The position numbers and the translations under genes were made by a program. This document shows, piece after piece, positions 1-8,864 of a stretch of DNA of 64,000 nucleotides. The notes under the pieces are model-generated. The model was not told where the DNA came from. It saw nothing but the letters and a program-made list of their open reading frames with translations, and did not search any database. Origin of the DNA: Faecalibacter sp. LW9. GTDB lineage: Bacteria; Bacteroidota; Bacteroidia; Flavobacteriales; Weeksellaceae. Every line of letters starts with the position of its first letter. Position 1 is the stretch's first letter. The stretch spans positions 372,001 to 436,000 of the forward strand of contig NZ_CP141062.1 in NCBI RefSeq assembly GCF_034661295.1. The letters run 5' to 3'.

Positions 1-1163
1 CGTTTAAAGATATTACGCTTCGTTTGAATTTCTTGGCGTTGTCTAAACAATTGGTTTGGACGTAATACAAAGGCATCTGTATAATAGCGAGGCTTATATT
101 TCGGTTCACCCTTATAATAAACGTTATATCCGTTGTGTTCTATTTTTTGAATCGAATCAAAATTAATGTCGTTCGTATTACGAGCATCCGTATAGATGTT
201 AATATTCCCCCAATTGTATTTTAGGAATTGTTTTGTGCTATCTTTTACAATTGTATCTTGAATAAATTTATCAATAAATAAAGTAACATCCAGGCGTTTA
301 TTGCTTTTTAAGGTATCGGCTTCAAAATATAAATCTTCACCCGAATCGTTAAAATCATAGTATCCGCGATTTTTCAATAAATCCACAATTCGATCCCTTT
401 CTGCCTCAAATTTACTAAAATCGTATTGATCACCTGCGACAACTTTAGACTCTTTCATGTAATTTGTCTTGATGGTCTTACGTTTACCCAACAAATTAAT
501 TCCATCAAATTGATCACGATCGACGGTTAGTAAATCTTCGATATCTTTATCATAAATTTTATTAGAAACGGTTTCAATGTATGATGGTTCTCCTAATTTA
601 ATTTGATAAATTGTTTTCGCTTTTTTGGCTTTGTCATTCTTATCATATTGGACTGATACTTTAGAATCAAAATATCCTTTATCATGGAATAAGCGATTTA
701 AGTTTTCAGCGGAGAATTCGGATAAATCTTCATCTAATAATACAGGAGCTTCTCCTGAGCGATAAAAGAATCGTTCTTTAATAAGACTTTTTCCTACAAA
801 TTCTTCTAATCCATTTTTCACCAAAAGACTATCTAATAATTTTTGATTACGTTTGGACTGATCCTCGCGGTAATATTCTTCGAATGTTTGATCAAATTTA
901 GCAGGTGCCCAATTATAGACCCATTGCCAAAGAGGGAAAAAACCTAAAAATTTTCCTGCTGGTTTTTGTTTGACATAACTTGACAAATCTTCTCCAACGA
1001 TTTTTTGTTTCTTTTTAATGTCGGGATCGTCTTGATCGTATTCAAACTTATTTTTTACAAACAAATATTCACCATCTGGAACTTTCTCGGTCATACTACA
1101 TCCCGATAAAATAACAGTTAAACTATAGATAAGTGCTATATTTGCAGTGATTTTTTTACGCAT
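1..1163 (-). CDS. tamL: TamL-type outer-membrane assembly lipoprotein, truncated by the window edge
   Basis: Reading leftward from an ATG at 1163-1161, an open frame of 387 codons runs off the left edge. It begins with a positively charged stretch, a hydrophobic segment and the lipobox LSGC, so it is an exported lipoprotein. The following region has the POTRA-like content (repeated turns rich in GYF/GYYD such as the segments near residues 160-250) expected before an Omp85 barrel. In flavobacteria TamL (the lipid-anchored TamA/BamA relative) is encoded beside a SpoU methyltransferase exactly as here, and works with TamB in outer-membrane protein or lipid transport. The barrel itself lies outside the window. 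The family call rests on the lipobox, the N-terminal sequence and gene order; a BamA paralogue is the alternative. Confidence 0.72.
   Translation of the reverse strand, partial: MRKKITANIALIYSLTVILSGCSMTEKVPDGEYLFVKNKFEYDQDDPDIKKKQKIVGEDLSSYVKQKPAGKFLGFFPLWQWVYNWAPAKFDQTFEEYYREDQSKRNQKLLDSLLVKNGLEEFVGKSLIKERFFYRSGEAPVLLDEDLSEFSAENLNRLFHDKGYFDSKVSVQYDKNDKAKKAKTIYQIKLGEPSYIETVSNKIYDKDIEDLLTVDRDQFDGINLLGKRKTIKTNYMKESKVVAGDQYDFSKFEAERDRIVDLLKNRGYYDFNDSGEDLYFEADTLKSNKRLDVTLFIDKFIQDTIVKDSTKQFLKYNWGNINIYTDARNTNDINFDSIQKIEHNGYNVYYKGEPKYKPRYYTDAFVLRPNQLFRQRQEIQTKRNIFK
1137..1144 (+). promoter_or_regulatory. -7 promoter element for the SpoU methyltransferase gene
   Basis: TATATTTG matches the Bacteroidota -7 consensus TAnnTTTG and ends 24 nt before the ATG at 1169. 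It lies inside the first codons of the divergent tamL gene. No clear -33 TTG was recognised. Confidence 0.5.
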
Positions 1164-1168
1164 AAAAT

Positions 1169-1912
1169 ATGTTATCAAATAACGTTATTAAGATAATAAC
1201 TTCTTTAGGTTCTAAAAAATATAGACAAAAATATAATTTGTTTGTTGTAGAAGGTGTTAAAAATATAGGAGAAGTTATAAAAAGTTCCATTAAGGTAAAG
1301 GAATTATTTATTACTCAGGACTTTTGGCCAGAGACGACTTCGATTAAAAAAACATTTATTGATGAAAAGGATTTGAAAAAAATTAGTTTTTTAACAACTC
1401 CTAATGTCGGATTAGCCCTTTGTGAGCTTCCTGATAACCCAAGTTTAGAAATATTTGAGGGATTAGCTTTGGCGTTAGATGATATTCGCGATCCAGGAAA
1501 CTTAGGAACGATTGTTCGTTTAGCAGATTGGTTTGGGATTGAACATATCTTATGTACAAAGGAATCGGTCGATTTATACAATCCTAAAGTCATTATGTCG
1601 ACAATGGGTTCTTTTTCTCGTGTAAATGTCCATTATATTGATTTAGTGGATTATTTATCAGCATATCAAGGTAATATTTTCGGAACCTTTATGGAAGGGG
1701 AGTCGATTTATGAAAACCAATTGCCCCAAGAAGGTATTCTTGTGATGGGCAATGAAGCCAATGGAATTTCGAAAGCGATTGAAAATTTAACGACACACAA
1801 AATCAGTATTCCATTTTTTGGAGTGAAAGAAAATACTGAAAGTCTTAATGTTGCAGTGGCAACCAGTGTGATTTTAGGTGAATTCAAGTCGCAATTAACT
1901 CGAATGAAATAA
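1169..1912 (+). CDS. SpoU/TrmH-family RNA 2'-O-methyltransferase
   Basis: A 247-residue protein of the SPOUT superfamily, which transfers methyl from S-adenosylmethionine to a ribose 2'-OH of rRNA or tRNA. An N-terminal substrate-binding part (residues 1-95, with the typical KKYRQKYNLFVVEG motif) is followed by the knotted catalytic domain. Motif 1 is seen as DDIRDPGNLGTIVRLADWFG, motif 2 as GNEANGIS and motif 3 as ESLNVAVATSVILGEF. It is divergent from tamL with only 5 bp between the two start codons. The exact RNA target cannot be read from the sequence; RlmB/TrmH-like proteins are close relatives. Confidence 0.9.
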   Translation: MLSNNVIKIITSLGSKKYRQKYNLFVVEGVKNIGEVIKSSIKVKELFITQDFWPETTSIKKTFIDEKDLKKISFLTTPNVGLALCELPDNPSLEIFEGLALALDDIRDPGNLGTIVRLADWFGIEHILCTKESVDLYNPKVIMSTMGSFSRVNVHYIDLVDYLSAYQGNIFGTFMEGESIYENQLPQEGILVMGNEANGISKAIENLTTHKISIPFFGVKENTESLNVAVATSVILGEFKSQLTRMK

Positions 1913-2006
1913 AAAATTATAATTCCAAATATCCTTTGAACAAAAAAATTAATTTCTAAATTTAGCGGGCGAAGAAATAATAGCAATTAATTTTTAGAAA
2001 AGAGAG

Positions 2007-3209
2007 ATGAGAATTATAGGTGTTCTTGCTGCTTCTTTTTTGTTAACTTTTGCAAGTTGCGGAAAAGAAGCAGACAAACAAACAACTAATGCTGTAGATC
2101 CTAATGCGCCTCCAAGGTTTGATTCAATCGATTGGTCAAGTGAAACTAAACATCCAGTTTTAACTGCTCAAGAAATTGAAAAATACCGAGGTGTCGTATC
2201 AAAATTTTATAAGGATTTTTGGCAAGGTACAAATGTAAGTGGTGGGTTATTGGTTGCAAAAAATGGAAAGATTATCTTCGAACAATATTCTGGTTTAGCA
2301 GATGTAGAGAAGAAAACTCCAATTACTTCTGAAACGCCTATTCATATAGCTTCTATATCAAAAGTTTTTACTGGTTTAGCCATTTTAAAATTAGTAGAGA
2401 GCAATAAAATCCAATTGGATCAAAAGGTAAATACTATATTGCCAACATTTCCTTATCCTGAAACAACGATCAGACATTTATTAAATCACCGCAGTGGTTT
2501 ACCGAATTATGCGAATGTATTGTGGGAAATGAAATTGGAAGATCGAAATAATCCGGTTACTAATGAGCAAGTATTGGATGTTTTTGCAACACATAAAGTA
2601 GGATTAGTACGTAATGTGAATACAGGCTTTTTTTACTCGAACACCAATTATTTGATGTTGGCATTGATTATTGAAAAAATCCAAAAGATGCCTTACCCTC
2701 AGGCAATGAAATATATGATTTTTGATCCTGTGGGGTTAGAAAACACATTTGTTTTTGAATACGATAAGCATAATGATAAGGTTTCTTCTTCCTACGGTTA
2801 TGCAGGAACGAAATGGGCTTGGGATCATTTAGATAAAACGTATGGTGATAAAAATATATATTCAACTCCGAGAGATATTTTAAAATTGGATCAAGCCATG
2901 TATTCCGATAAATTTATTTCAAAAGCCTTAAAAGATGAAGCATATAAAGGTTATAGCTATGAGTCGAAAGGTTATAAAAACTATGGGTTAGGAATGCGTT
3001 TATTGGAATATGAAAATGGGGAAAAACTAATGTATCATAACGGATGGTGGCATGGAAATAACACAGTTTTTGTTCATGATGTTAAAAATAATTTTACCGT
3101 TGTCGCCTTAGGAAATCGTCAAAACAAAGCGATTTATAGTGCATTTCGATTAGCGGGTATTCATGATACTTATCCCATCAAAGTTCCTTCAAAGGATTCG
3201 ATTCGATAA
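2007..3209 (+). CDS. Serine hydrolase, beta-lactamase/DD-peptidase (class C, family S12) fold, lipoprotein
   Basis: A 400-residue protein with an N-terminal signal and lipobox (LTFASCG), so it should be lipid-anchored in the envelope. The penicillin-binding-protein-like active site is visible: SxxK as SISK (near residue 117), YxN as YSN (near residue 211) and the third box as HNG (near residue 347). It therefore belongs to the EstB/AmpC-like S12 group, which includes esterases and D-aminopeptidases as well as beta-lactamases. The sequence does not show whether it hydrolyses beta-lactams, and the HNG box in place of KTG argues against a classic AmpC. It stands alone between the methyltransferase and a convergent gene and ends in a shared terminator. 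Confidence 0.82.
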   Translation: MRIIGVLAASFLLTFASCGKEADKQTTNAVDPNAPPRFDSIDWSSETKHPVLTAQEIEKYRGVVSKFYKDFWQGTNVSGGLLVAKNGKIIFEQYSGLADVEKKTPITSETPIHIASISKVFTGLAILKLVESNKIQLDQKVNTILPTFPYPETTIRHLLNHRSGLPNYANVLWEMKLEDRNNPVTNEQVLDVFATHKVGLVRNVNTGFFYSNTNYLMLALIIEKIQKMPYPQAMKYMIFDPVGLENTFVFEYDKHNDKVSSSYGYAGTKWAWDHLDKTYGDKNIYSTPRDILKLDQAMYSDKFISKALKDEAYKGYSYESKGYKNYGLGMRLLEYENGEKLMYHNGWWHGNNTVFVHDVKNNFTVVALGNRQNKAIYSAFRLAGIHDTYPIKVPSKDSIR

Positions 3210-3221
3210 TTTAAATACAAA

Positions 3222-3250
3222 AAGCGATTAGTTCAACTAATCGCTTTTTT
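3222..3250. terminator. Bidirectional intrinsic terminator
   Basis: A near-perfect inverted repeat, AAGCGATTAGTT / AACTAATCGCTT (3222-3246), with A- and T-runs on both sides. It sits between the convergent serine hydrolase gene and the T9SS protein gene. Confidence 0.85.
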
Positions 3251-3251
3251 T

Positions 3252-6200
3252 TTATTCATTTTTGTTGAGCACATTAATATAACCTGTGTATTTCCGTCCG
3301 TCCGGTAAATCAATGGTGTACCAATAGCTGCTAGATGGAAGAGGTTTGCCATCCTTTTTACCATCCCATATCAATTGAGTATTACTTTCTTGTTGAAATA
3401 GGCGTTTGCCAAAACGATCAAAAATTTCGAGTTTTGCCATTTGCCCAGTAAATACATGTAAATCTCGAATTATCCATAGATCATTCATCCCGTCTCCATT
3501 CGGAGAAATGGTGTTATGAATGATTGGAATAATGCCTTCATAAGGTCCTACAATACAATTTTCGTCTGTGTATTTAATGTAAAATTGATGTAATCCATTG
3601 GTTAAATCTGTAAAAGTGGAACTCGATTGCCAATCAATAGCATTCATTGAATATAAAATCGAACGATTACCAGAAGCAATCACTGTGGCAGAATTTTGTT
3701 GAAATATAATTTCTTCGATTATTGGGAGATCAAAATGTGAAATTTCAAATTCTTCTGTAAATGTACATCCATTCGTTGCAGTCAAAACCAAACGGTAGTT
3801 TCCAACTTCGTTAAGTGTAATTTTATTTTCATTAGAAATTAGCATATTATTCATGTCATACCATTCAAATTGCTGAATTTCCCAAGGGGTTGTATCAGGA
3901 AAAATTGTTACAGCATCATAAGGACATATTTTATAATCTTCAATATGAACCATTGGAGTGGACTTTAAATTGATGCTAATCATTCCTAAATTCTTACAGT
4001 GGACATCTACTTGTTCTATCGTAAAGTAAATGGTCGATCCCATAGAAAATGTATATTCTAACTGATGTGGGGTTGTTATTGGATTGGACTGAGTGTTTAA
4101 ATCCTCTAAACTTTGATAATATGTAAAATATGCATTGGGGTGATGGCTTTCAAAAATTGTCAAATCAATGGTTTCAATACCGTCATTATTCTCATCACAT
4201 AATTCGGGATATTGATATTGAAAAGTTTCATAAGTCAAATAATTTATCTCTACTGGAACATGGTCGATACAGCCACCTTCTATAGTAGCTCCTAAAATTA
4301 AAGTTTGATGAATTGAAGGATCCAATAAAAATTGTTGTTCTTCCTCTGGTGTTAATGCTCTTCCGCTGTTATAATCGGTTAAGTTTAAATAAAATTTATA
4401 ATCGGCTACACGGTTGGCATTTTCATCAATTAATAAATCATTGTTCGTATCATCATCCCTTGTCGCTTGATGAATCCATTCTCTTAAATCAAAATGATAT
4501 CTGCCATCAAAATTGGTGTCACAAACATCAATTTTTAAATCATTCTTAAGTTTAATTAATCCAATGATTTCCAATTGTATTTGTGCTACACTGAAGCAGC
4601 CGTATAGATTCTCATAACGAACATAAATTATGACACGTGGTCTATCCAATTCGATACCATATTGATTGACGTTTTGAATAAAATTGTCATTTCCCACCAT
4701 TGCATCATCTCGGGATTCATAATATTTTATAGATGTAATAAAATCTTCGATAGGTGGATTACTATCCAAATAGGACTGCGAAACAGAACGCTCTAGATCA
4801 AAATAAACGTATGGCGAATTGGCTTCATTGCATAATAATAAATTGGCTTGTGGTTTTAATTTGATGGTATGATCGGGTTGAATATTATAAAGAATATTTA
4901 ATTCTAATTTTTGACTGCAACCTCCTTCCAAATTATTTTGAATAAGTTTAATGTATATTGTGATATCATCATCGATAATGAAATTAGAAGGGCTATTGAT
5001 TCGGTTAGAATAAGTATTTGTCGTGGCATTGTAGTTTCGATAAAATTCAAAGGTATAATCAGATGGATTATCGACAAATTCATGCATATAGTCGTTTAAA
5101 TTCACCATTTCTTGATTGTCGTTATTGTGATCACAATTCAATTCGACCTGATGTATAGATTTGACAATACTTTCTAATGCAACTAATCTAAAGTCTAAAG
5201 GTGATATTTGTTCACAACTGTTTTCAGTTTGCGTATATTTTATTTTAACCCAAATTCGTTGCGACGTAGAAGTGACATTCAGTTGAGTAATTTCATTTGT
5301 TGCAAGAGCATCGCTATAAAATGTTACAATTGGACGAGGTTGAAGATTGAGATAACGTTCATTGATTATATGAGAAATATACTCACTTAGAATAATATTT
5401 TTTTCAGAGATTGAATAATCTACACATATATTGATTTTGTCTACTATTGGTGTCGATGGTACTAGAGTATACAGCAAAGGTTTTACAACAAATTGTTGTG
5501 GTGCGGGATCCTGAGATCCTGTATAAGGTAATTCTAATCGGACCAAATACGTAGCATTCGCATTAATAACGATATCGGGATCAATACCATTATGTGAAAG
5601 GTTATTCGCTGTGTTGTAGGACGTATGAAACGTGATTCTAAGTTGTGAAAGGTCAAAATTTGTAACATGAAAAATAGATAACAGATCAGTTAATAAATTA
5701 CGTTCATAATTTTCGCTACCACATAAATAGATATCAGCGCTCTCTTCATCATAAATTAAAGGATTATCGATCGGATTATCAGTGTCTGCATCATCAATGT
5801 TTAAAATAATCCTCTTGAATTTAACACGGGCATTAACGGTTACAATATTTCCACAAAATCCTTTGCAATCTTTATTTTCATTTTCGATTCGGAAATACAT
5901 AATGTATCGATAGTCTGATGTGGCATTTCCTTCTTGTATATATTGAATTGCATTTCGATTATTAAGTGCATCATCAAGGTTTAGAAAGGCTTTTACAGTG
6001 GTGTTTTCATCATTCGATAAAGTAATTCCAAGATTTTGTAATTGCTCATTCCATGCAAAAGGTTCACGATAAATAGGATTATTATTGGTAATGACATCAA
6101 ATATTTCTTCATACGATTCAAAAGAAATTTCAGGAGTAATGATCTGTGGACTGTTGATGAATCGTACATGAATTTCAGATGAGAGTAAATCTCGGCATCC

Positions 6201-7658
6201 GGGTAAATTATATTGAACTTTTAATGTCGTATTTTGATTTAGATTGGCACGAGTTACTGGAGTCGATTGGTTATTTATGTAGTATCGAATGTTCGAAACA
6301 TTTGGGATATTCTCAAAAAGTTGACAATTCAGATTATTTAAAATATAGTCTTCTTGACGATCATTGTACGTGTCACAAATTTCTACATGAGATGGAAATG
6401 TAACGGTACTTTTTAATTCTAAAGTAGCGATATCGTAACAATTAAAATTAGATGCGTTTTCAATCCGAACAAAATACGTTTGATTGCTTTGTAAATTTTG
6501 ATTTGGACTTAAGAAATTTGTAGTATTATTTATGGCATCATTACGATTGGTATAAAATTTATATCGAAATAAATTGTGATTGGTTTGAGAATTTAAATTA
6601 GAATAAAAACGAGCTTGTGTCAAGGATTCGTTTGTATTACAAATAACTTCGGAATGATTTTTTACTAAGGGATAATTCGGTTCAAATTGAATCTGATGTT
6701 GATCTTTGATCGTAAACCTGTATCCATTCATTTCATAGGTAGCAGTAGCTGTATATGTTGTAGGAGACATATTACAAACATTTAATGAATTGGATGAGGT
6801 TTGCGTGGAGTTAACCGAATTTGTCCAAGTGATACGTTGTGGAGTTATGGATGGACCCGAAGGTGTAAATACATAGGACTCATTCGAGGCATTCCATATT
6901 CCAGTATTACGGTTTGGTGCTGCATATCCACTTCCGGTCTGATTGACGATTCCTATTAAACTACTTCTAAAGCGAACACCTTGTTCTGGAGTAGGTTTAT
7001 TTTGAATATGTACTTCGATTTTACTATTTAATTCATGCAATACAATTTGAAATGTAGCGGTTTGATTGTTTCCTGTAAAGCGCGCATTATAAAAATTGAA
7101 AATTAATTTTCGGCATGGATATTCTCCAATAACTTCAGTATAGATTTCGGAATCATTGTTTAAACTAAAATTAAAATCCTGAAAAACACCAAATATAGAA
7201 CTAGAAGGAAGAAATGGATTTGGAATGGATTGATTGTCTAATAAAGGGTTGCTATAATCACCCACACTAAAATTAGAATTGAAAGATATAAATCCATTGG
7301 AGCTGAGAATTACACTTTCTTTTACTTCACCAAAAAAGGTAAAAAGAAAAGGTTCATTACCAATAGAATTGAAATCAATCCGATGAATGTATTGATCGTC
7401 CGCATGGGCTTGTAATGGGGTACCATCATTAAAATTTCCAATTGGACGATATGAAATCTGTTCAATTTGATAGGTGTTCGAATTGGCAATGGTGGGAAAA
7501 TCGGAGGTAAGACGTATGCAAGAATTTTCGAATGAAAAATTGCATCCAACAACAGTTTCATTCACTTGACCCAGATGATCTCGAATATATTCACACGTTT
7601 GTGCTTGAATTAAAGGTGTAGAAAATAGTAGAAAAAATAGGTAAAATAATTTTTTCAT
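3252..7658 (-). CDS. Large T9SS-exported surface protein with type B (gliding motility-associated) C-terminal domain
   Basis: A 1468-residue protein with a Sec signal peptide (residues 1-20, ending QAQ). The last ~85 residues (ISPNGDGMNDLW, then the EIFDRFGKRLFQ and WDGKKDGKPLPSSSYWY blocks) are the type B sorting domain recognised by the type IX secretion system, which exports cargo across the outer membrane. The middle contains many repeated modules of 80-110 residues, each with a Cys-(D/N)-rich start such as EICDTYND, DVCDTNFDG and ELCDENNDG. These are typical of adhesin-like proteins in gliding or biofilm-forming flavobacteria. No catalytic domain was recognised. An adhesin or surface-layer role is inferred from architecture only. 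The gene is monocistronic, between two terminators. Confidence 0.88.
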   Translation of the reverse strand: MKKLFYLFFLLFSTPLIQAQTCEYIRDHLGQVNETVVGCNFSFENSCIRLTSDFPTIANSNTYQIEQISYRPIGNFNDGTPLQAHADDQYIHRIDFNSIGNEPFLFTFFGEVKESVILSSNGFISFNSNFSVGDYSNPLLDNQSIPNPFLPSSSIFGVFQDFNFSLNNDSEIYTEVIGEYPCRKLIFNFYNARFTGNNQTATFQIVLHELNSKIEVHIQNKPTPEQGVRFRSSLIGIVNQTGSGYAAPNRNTGIWNASNESYVFTPSGPSITPQRITWTNSVNSTQTSSNSLNVCNMSPTTYTATATYEMNGYRFTIKDQHQIQFEPNYPLVKNHSEVICNTNESLTQARFYSNLNSQTNHNLFRYKFYTNRNDAINNTTNFLSPNQNLQSNQTYFVRIENASNFNCYDIATLELKSTVTFPSHVEICDTYNDRQEDYILNNLNCQLFENIPNVSNIRYYINNQSTPVTRANLNQNTTLKVQYNLPGCRDLLSSEIHVRFINSPQIITPEISFESYEEIFDVITNNNPIYREPFAWNEQLQNLGITLSNDENTTVKAFLNLDDALNNRNAIQYIQEGNATSDYRYIMYFRIENENKDCKGFCGNIVTVNARVKFKRIILNIDDADTDNPIDNPLIYDEESADIYLCGSENYERNLLTDLLSIFHVTNFDLSQLRITFHTSYNTANNLSHNGIDPDIVINANATYLVRLELPYTGSQDPAPQQFVVKPLLYTLVPSTPIVDKINICVDYSISEKNIILSEYISHIINERYLNLQPRPIVTFYSDALATNEITQLNVTSTSQRIWVKIKYTQTENSCEQISPLDFRLVALESIVKSIHQVELNCDHNNDNQEMVNLNDYMHEFVDNPSDYTFEFYRNYNATTNTYSNRINSPSNFIIDDDITIYIKLIQNNLEGGCSQKLELNILYNIQPDHTIKLKPQANLLLCNEANSPYVYFDLERSVSQSYLDSNPPIEDFITSIKYYESRDDAMVGNDNFIQNVNQYGIELDRPRVIIYVRYENLYGCFSVAQIQLEIIGLIKLKNDLKIDVCDTNFDGRYHFDLREWIHQATRDDDTNNDLLIDENANRVADYKFYLNLTDYNSGRALTPEEEQQFLLDPSIHQTLILGATIEGGCIDHVPVEINYLTYETFQYQYPELCDENNDGIETIDLTIFESHHPNAYFTYYQSLEDLNTQSNPITTPHQLEYTFSMGSTIYFTIEQVDVHCKNLGMISINLKSTPMVHIEDYKICPYDAVTIFPDTTPWEIQQFEWYDMNNMLISNENKITLNEVGNYRLVLTATNGCTFTEEFEISHFDLPIIEEIIFQQNSATVIASGNRSILYSMNAIDWQSSSTFTDLTNGLHQFYIKYTDENCIVGPYEGIIPIIHNTISPNGDGMNDLWIIRDLHVFTGQMAKLEIFDRFGKRLFQQESNTQLIWDGKKDGKPLPSSSYWYTIDLPDGRKYTGYINVLNKNE

Positions 7659-7714
7659 ATAATGTAGGTTTAGTTAGTTCTTTTAAAGTTAATCAATTCA
7701 TAATGAATAACAAA

Positions 7715-7743
7715 AAAGCGATTCAGTTTTCTGAATCGCTTTT
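7715..7743 (-). terminator. Intrinsic terminator after the prc-permease operon
   Basis: Stem AAAGCGATTCAG / CTGAATCGCTTT with loop TTTT, followed on the minus strand by a T-run. It ends the leftward transcript of the permease gene. Confidence 0.85.
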
Positions 7744-7750
7744 GATATGT

Positions 7751-8863
7751 TTAATTTTTAATGTCCATTAAATCGCGGAGTGTATTTCCAAAAATATTAA
7801 AACCGAGCACTAAAATCATTATGGCTAAACCAGGCAAAATCGCCAGATGTTGTTTACCTAATATAATATGGCTATAGTGTTCTTTAATAATATTTCCCCA
7901 AGATGGCGTAGGGGGTTGGGCTCCAATACCTAAAAAGCTAAGTCCACTTTCTACCAAAATAGCAGAGGCAAAATTAGCTGCTGAAATTACAATAACTGGT
8001 GCAATAATATTGGGCATAATTTGTTTAAAAATAATATTGAAATCGCTAAAACCTAAAGCTCTTGCTGCTTCCACAAATTCTTTTTCGCGATAAGATAAAA
8101 ATTGACCACGTACAACACGTGCAACTTCTACCCACATGGTTAATCCCACAGCGATAAAAATTTGCCAAAATCCTTTACCAATCGCTAGTGTAATTGCGAT
8201 AACAAGTAATAATGTTGGAATAGACCAGATAACATTTATTAACCACATAATCATGTTATCTATGTTCCCTTTATAATAACCTGCAATTGCCCCTAGAGTT
8301 ACTCCAACCAAAAGAGAAATAAATACAGCTATAAATCCAATAAGAAAAGAAATACGTGTTCCAATCACTAAACGAGAGAAGAAATCACGTCCATAACTAT
8401 CCGTACCTAAAAGATAGGTTTTTTCGAAAATATATTTCTTTTCTATGTCTTGAATGGAGATATTATACTTGGTCCATTCCTTTACATCTAAAGTGAGCGG
8501 TTCACCATTCAATCCATTTCCTAAATAAGGTGTATAAATGATTTGGTTGTTTTTGACTTTGTAATCTGAGATACTAATTTGCTCCGTATCGATTTCTTTC
8601 CCGAAGAAATAATCTTCAATACTTCGATTGGGGGTATAATTTGGTAATGGAACTTCGATTGTTAATTGACGATGGCCAATTGGAGCATATGCAATGGCTA
8701 AATCTTGACGATTAGCATTCTTAGTCGAATCAGTTGCGAATAAGTAAGCAAATAGTGTAATAAAACCTGCAATAACAATGACACTAAAAGAAATGAGCCC
8801 AATCGGGCTCTTTCTTAATTTTTTAAATATGATTTGAGTAAATGAACCTGTTTGCTGCTCCAT
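7751..8863 (-). CDS. ABC transporter permease, OppC/DppC type (peptide uptake)
   Basis: A 370-residue inner-membrane permease. After TM1 (residues 19-42) comes a ~110-residue periplasmic insertion, then the conserved start of the transport domain (GTDSYGRDFFSRL) and five further membrane segments. The EAA loop that contacts the ATPase is visible as EAARALGFSDFNIIFKQIMP. The C-terminal part (LSFLGIGAQPPTPSWGN) is typical of OppC/DppC. Only 1 nt separates it from the end of prc upstream, so the two are co-transcribed. No OppB, ATPase or binding protein is encoded in the window, so partners must be elsewhere. The substrate (oligopeptides or nickel) is inferred from the family. Confidence 0.88.
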   Translation of the reverse strand: MEQQTGSFTQIIFKKLRKSPIGLISFSVIVIAGFITLFAYLFATDSTKNANRQDLAIAYAPIGHRQLTIEVPLPNYTPNRSIEDYFFGKEIDTEQISISDYKVKNNQIIYTPYLGNGLNGEPLTLDVKEWTKYNISIQDIEKKYIFEKTYLLGTDSYGRDFFSRLVIGTRISFLIGFIAVFISLLVGVTLGAIAGYYKGNIDNMIMWLINVIWSIPTLLLVIAITLAIGKGFWQIFIAVGLTMWVEVARVVRGQFLSYREKEFVEAARALGFSDFNIIFKQIMPNIIAPVIVISAANFASAILVESGLSFLGIGAQPPTPSWGNIIKEHYSHIILGKQHLAILPGLAIMILVLGFNIFGNTLRDLMDIKN

Positions 8864-8864
8864 T

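Noticed and set aside
2007-3209. An antibiotic-resistance beta-lactamase
   Set aside because: The S12 fold is shared with esterases and peptidases, and the HNG box replaces KTG; a lactamase function is not supported by sequence alone.
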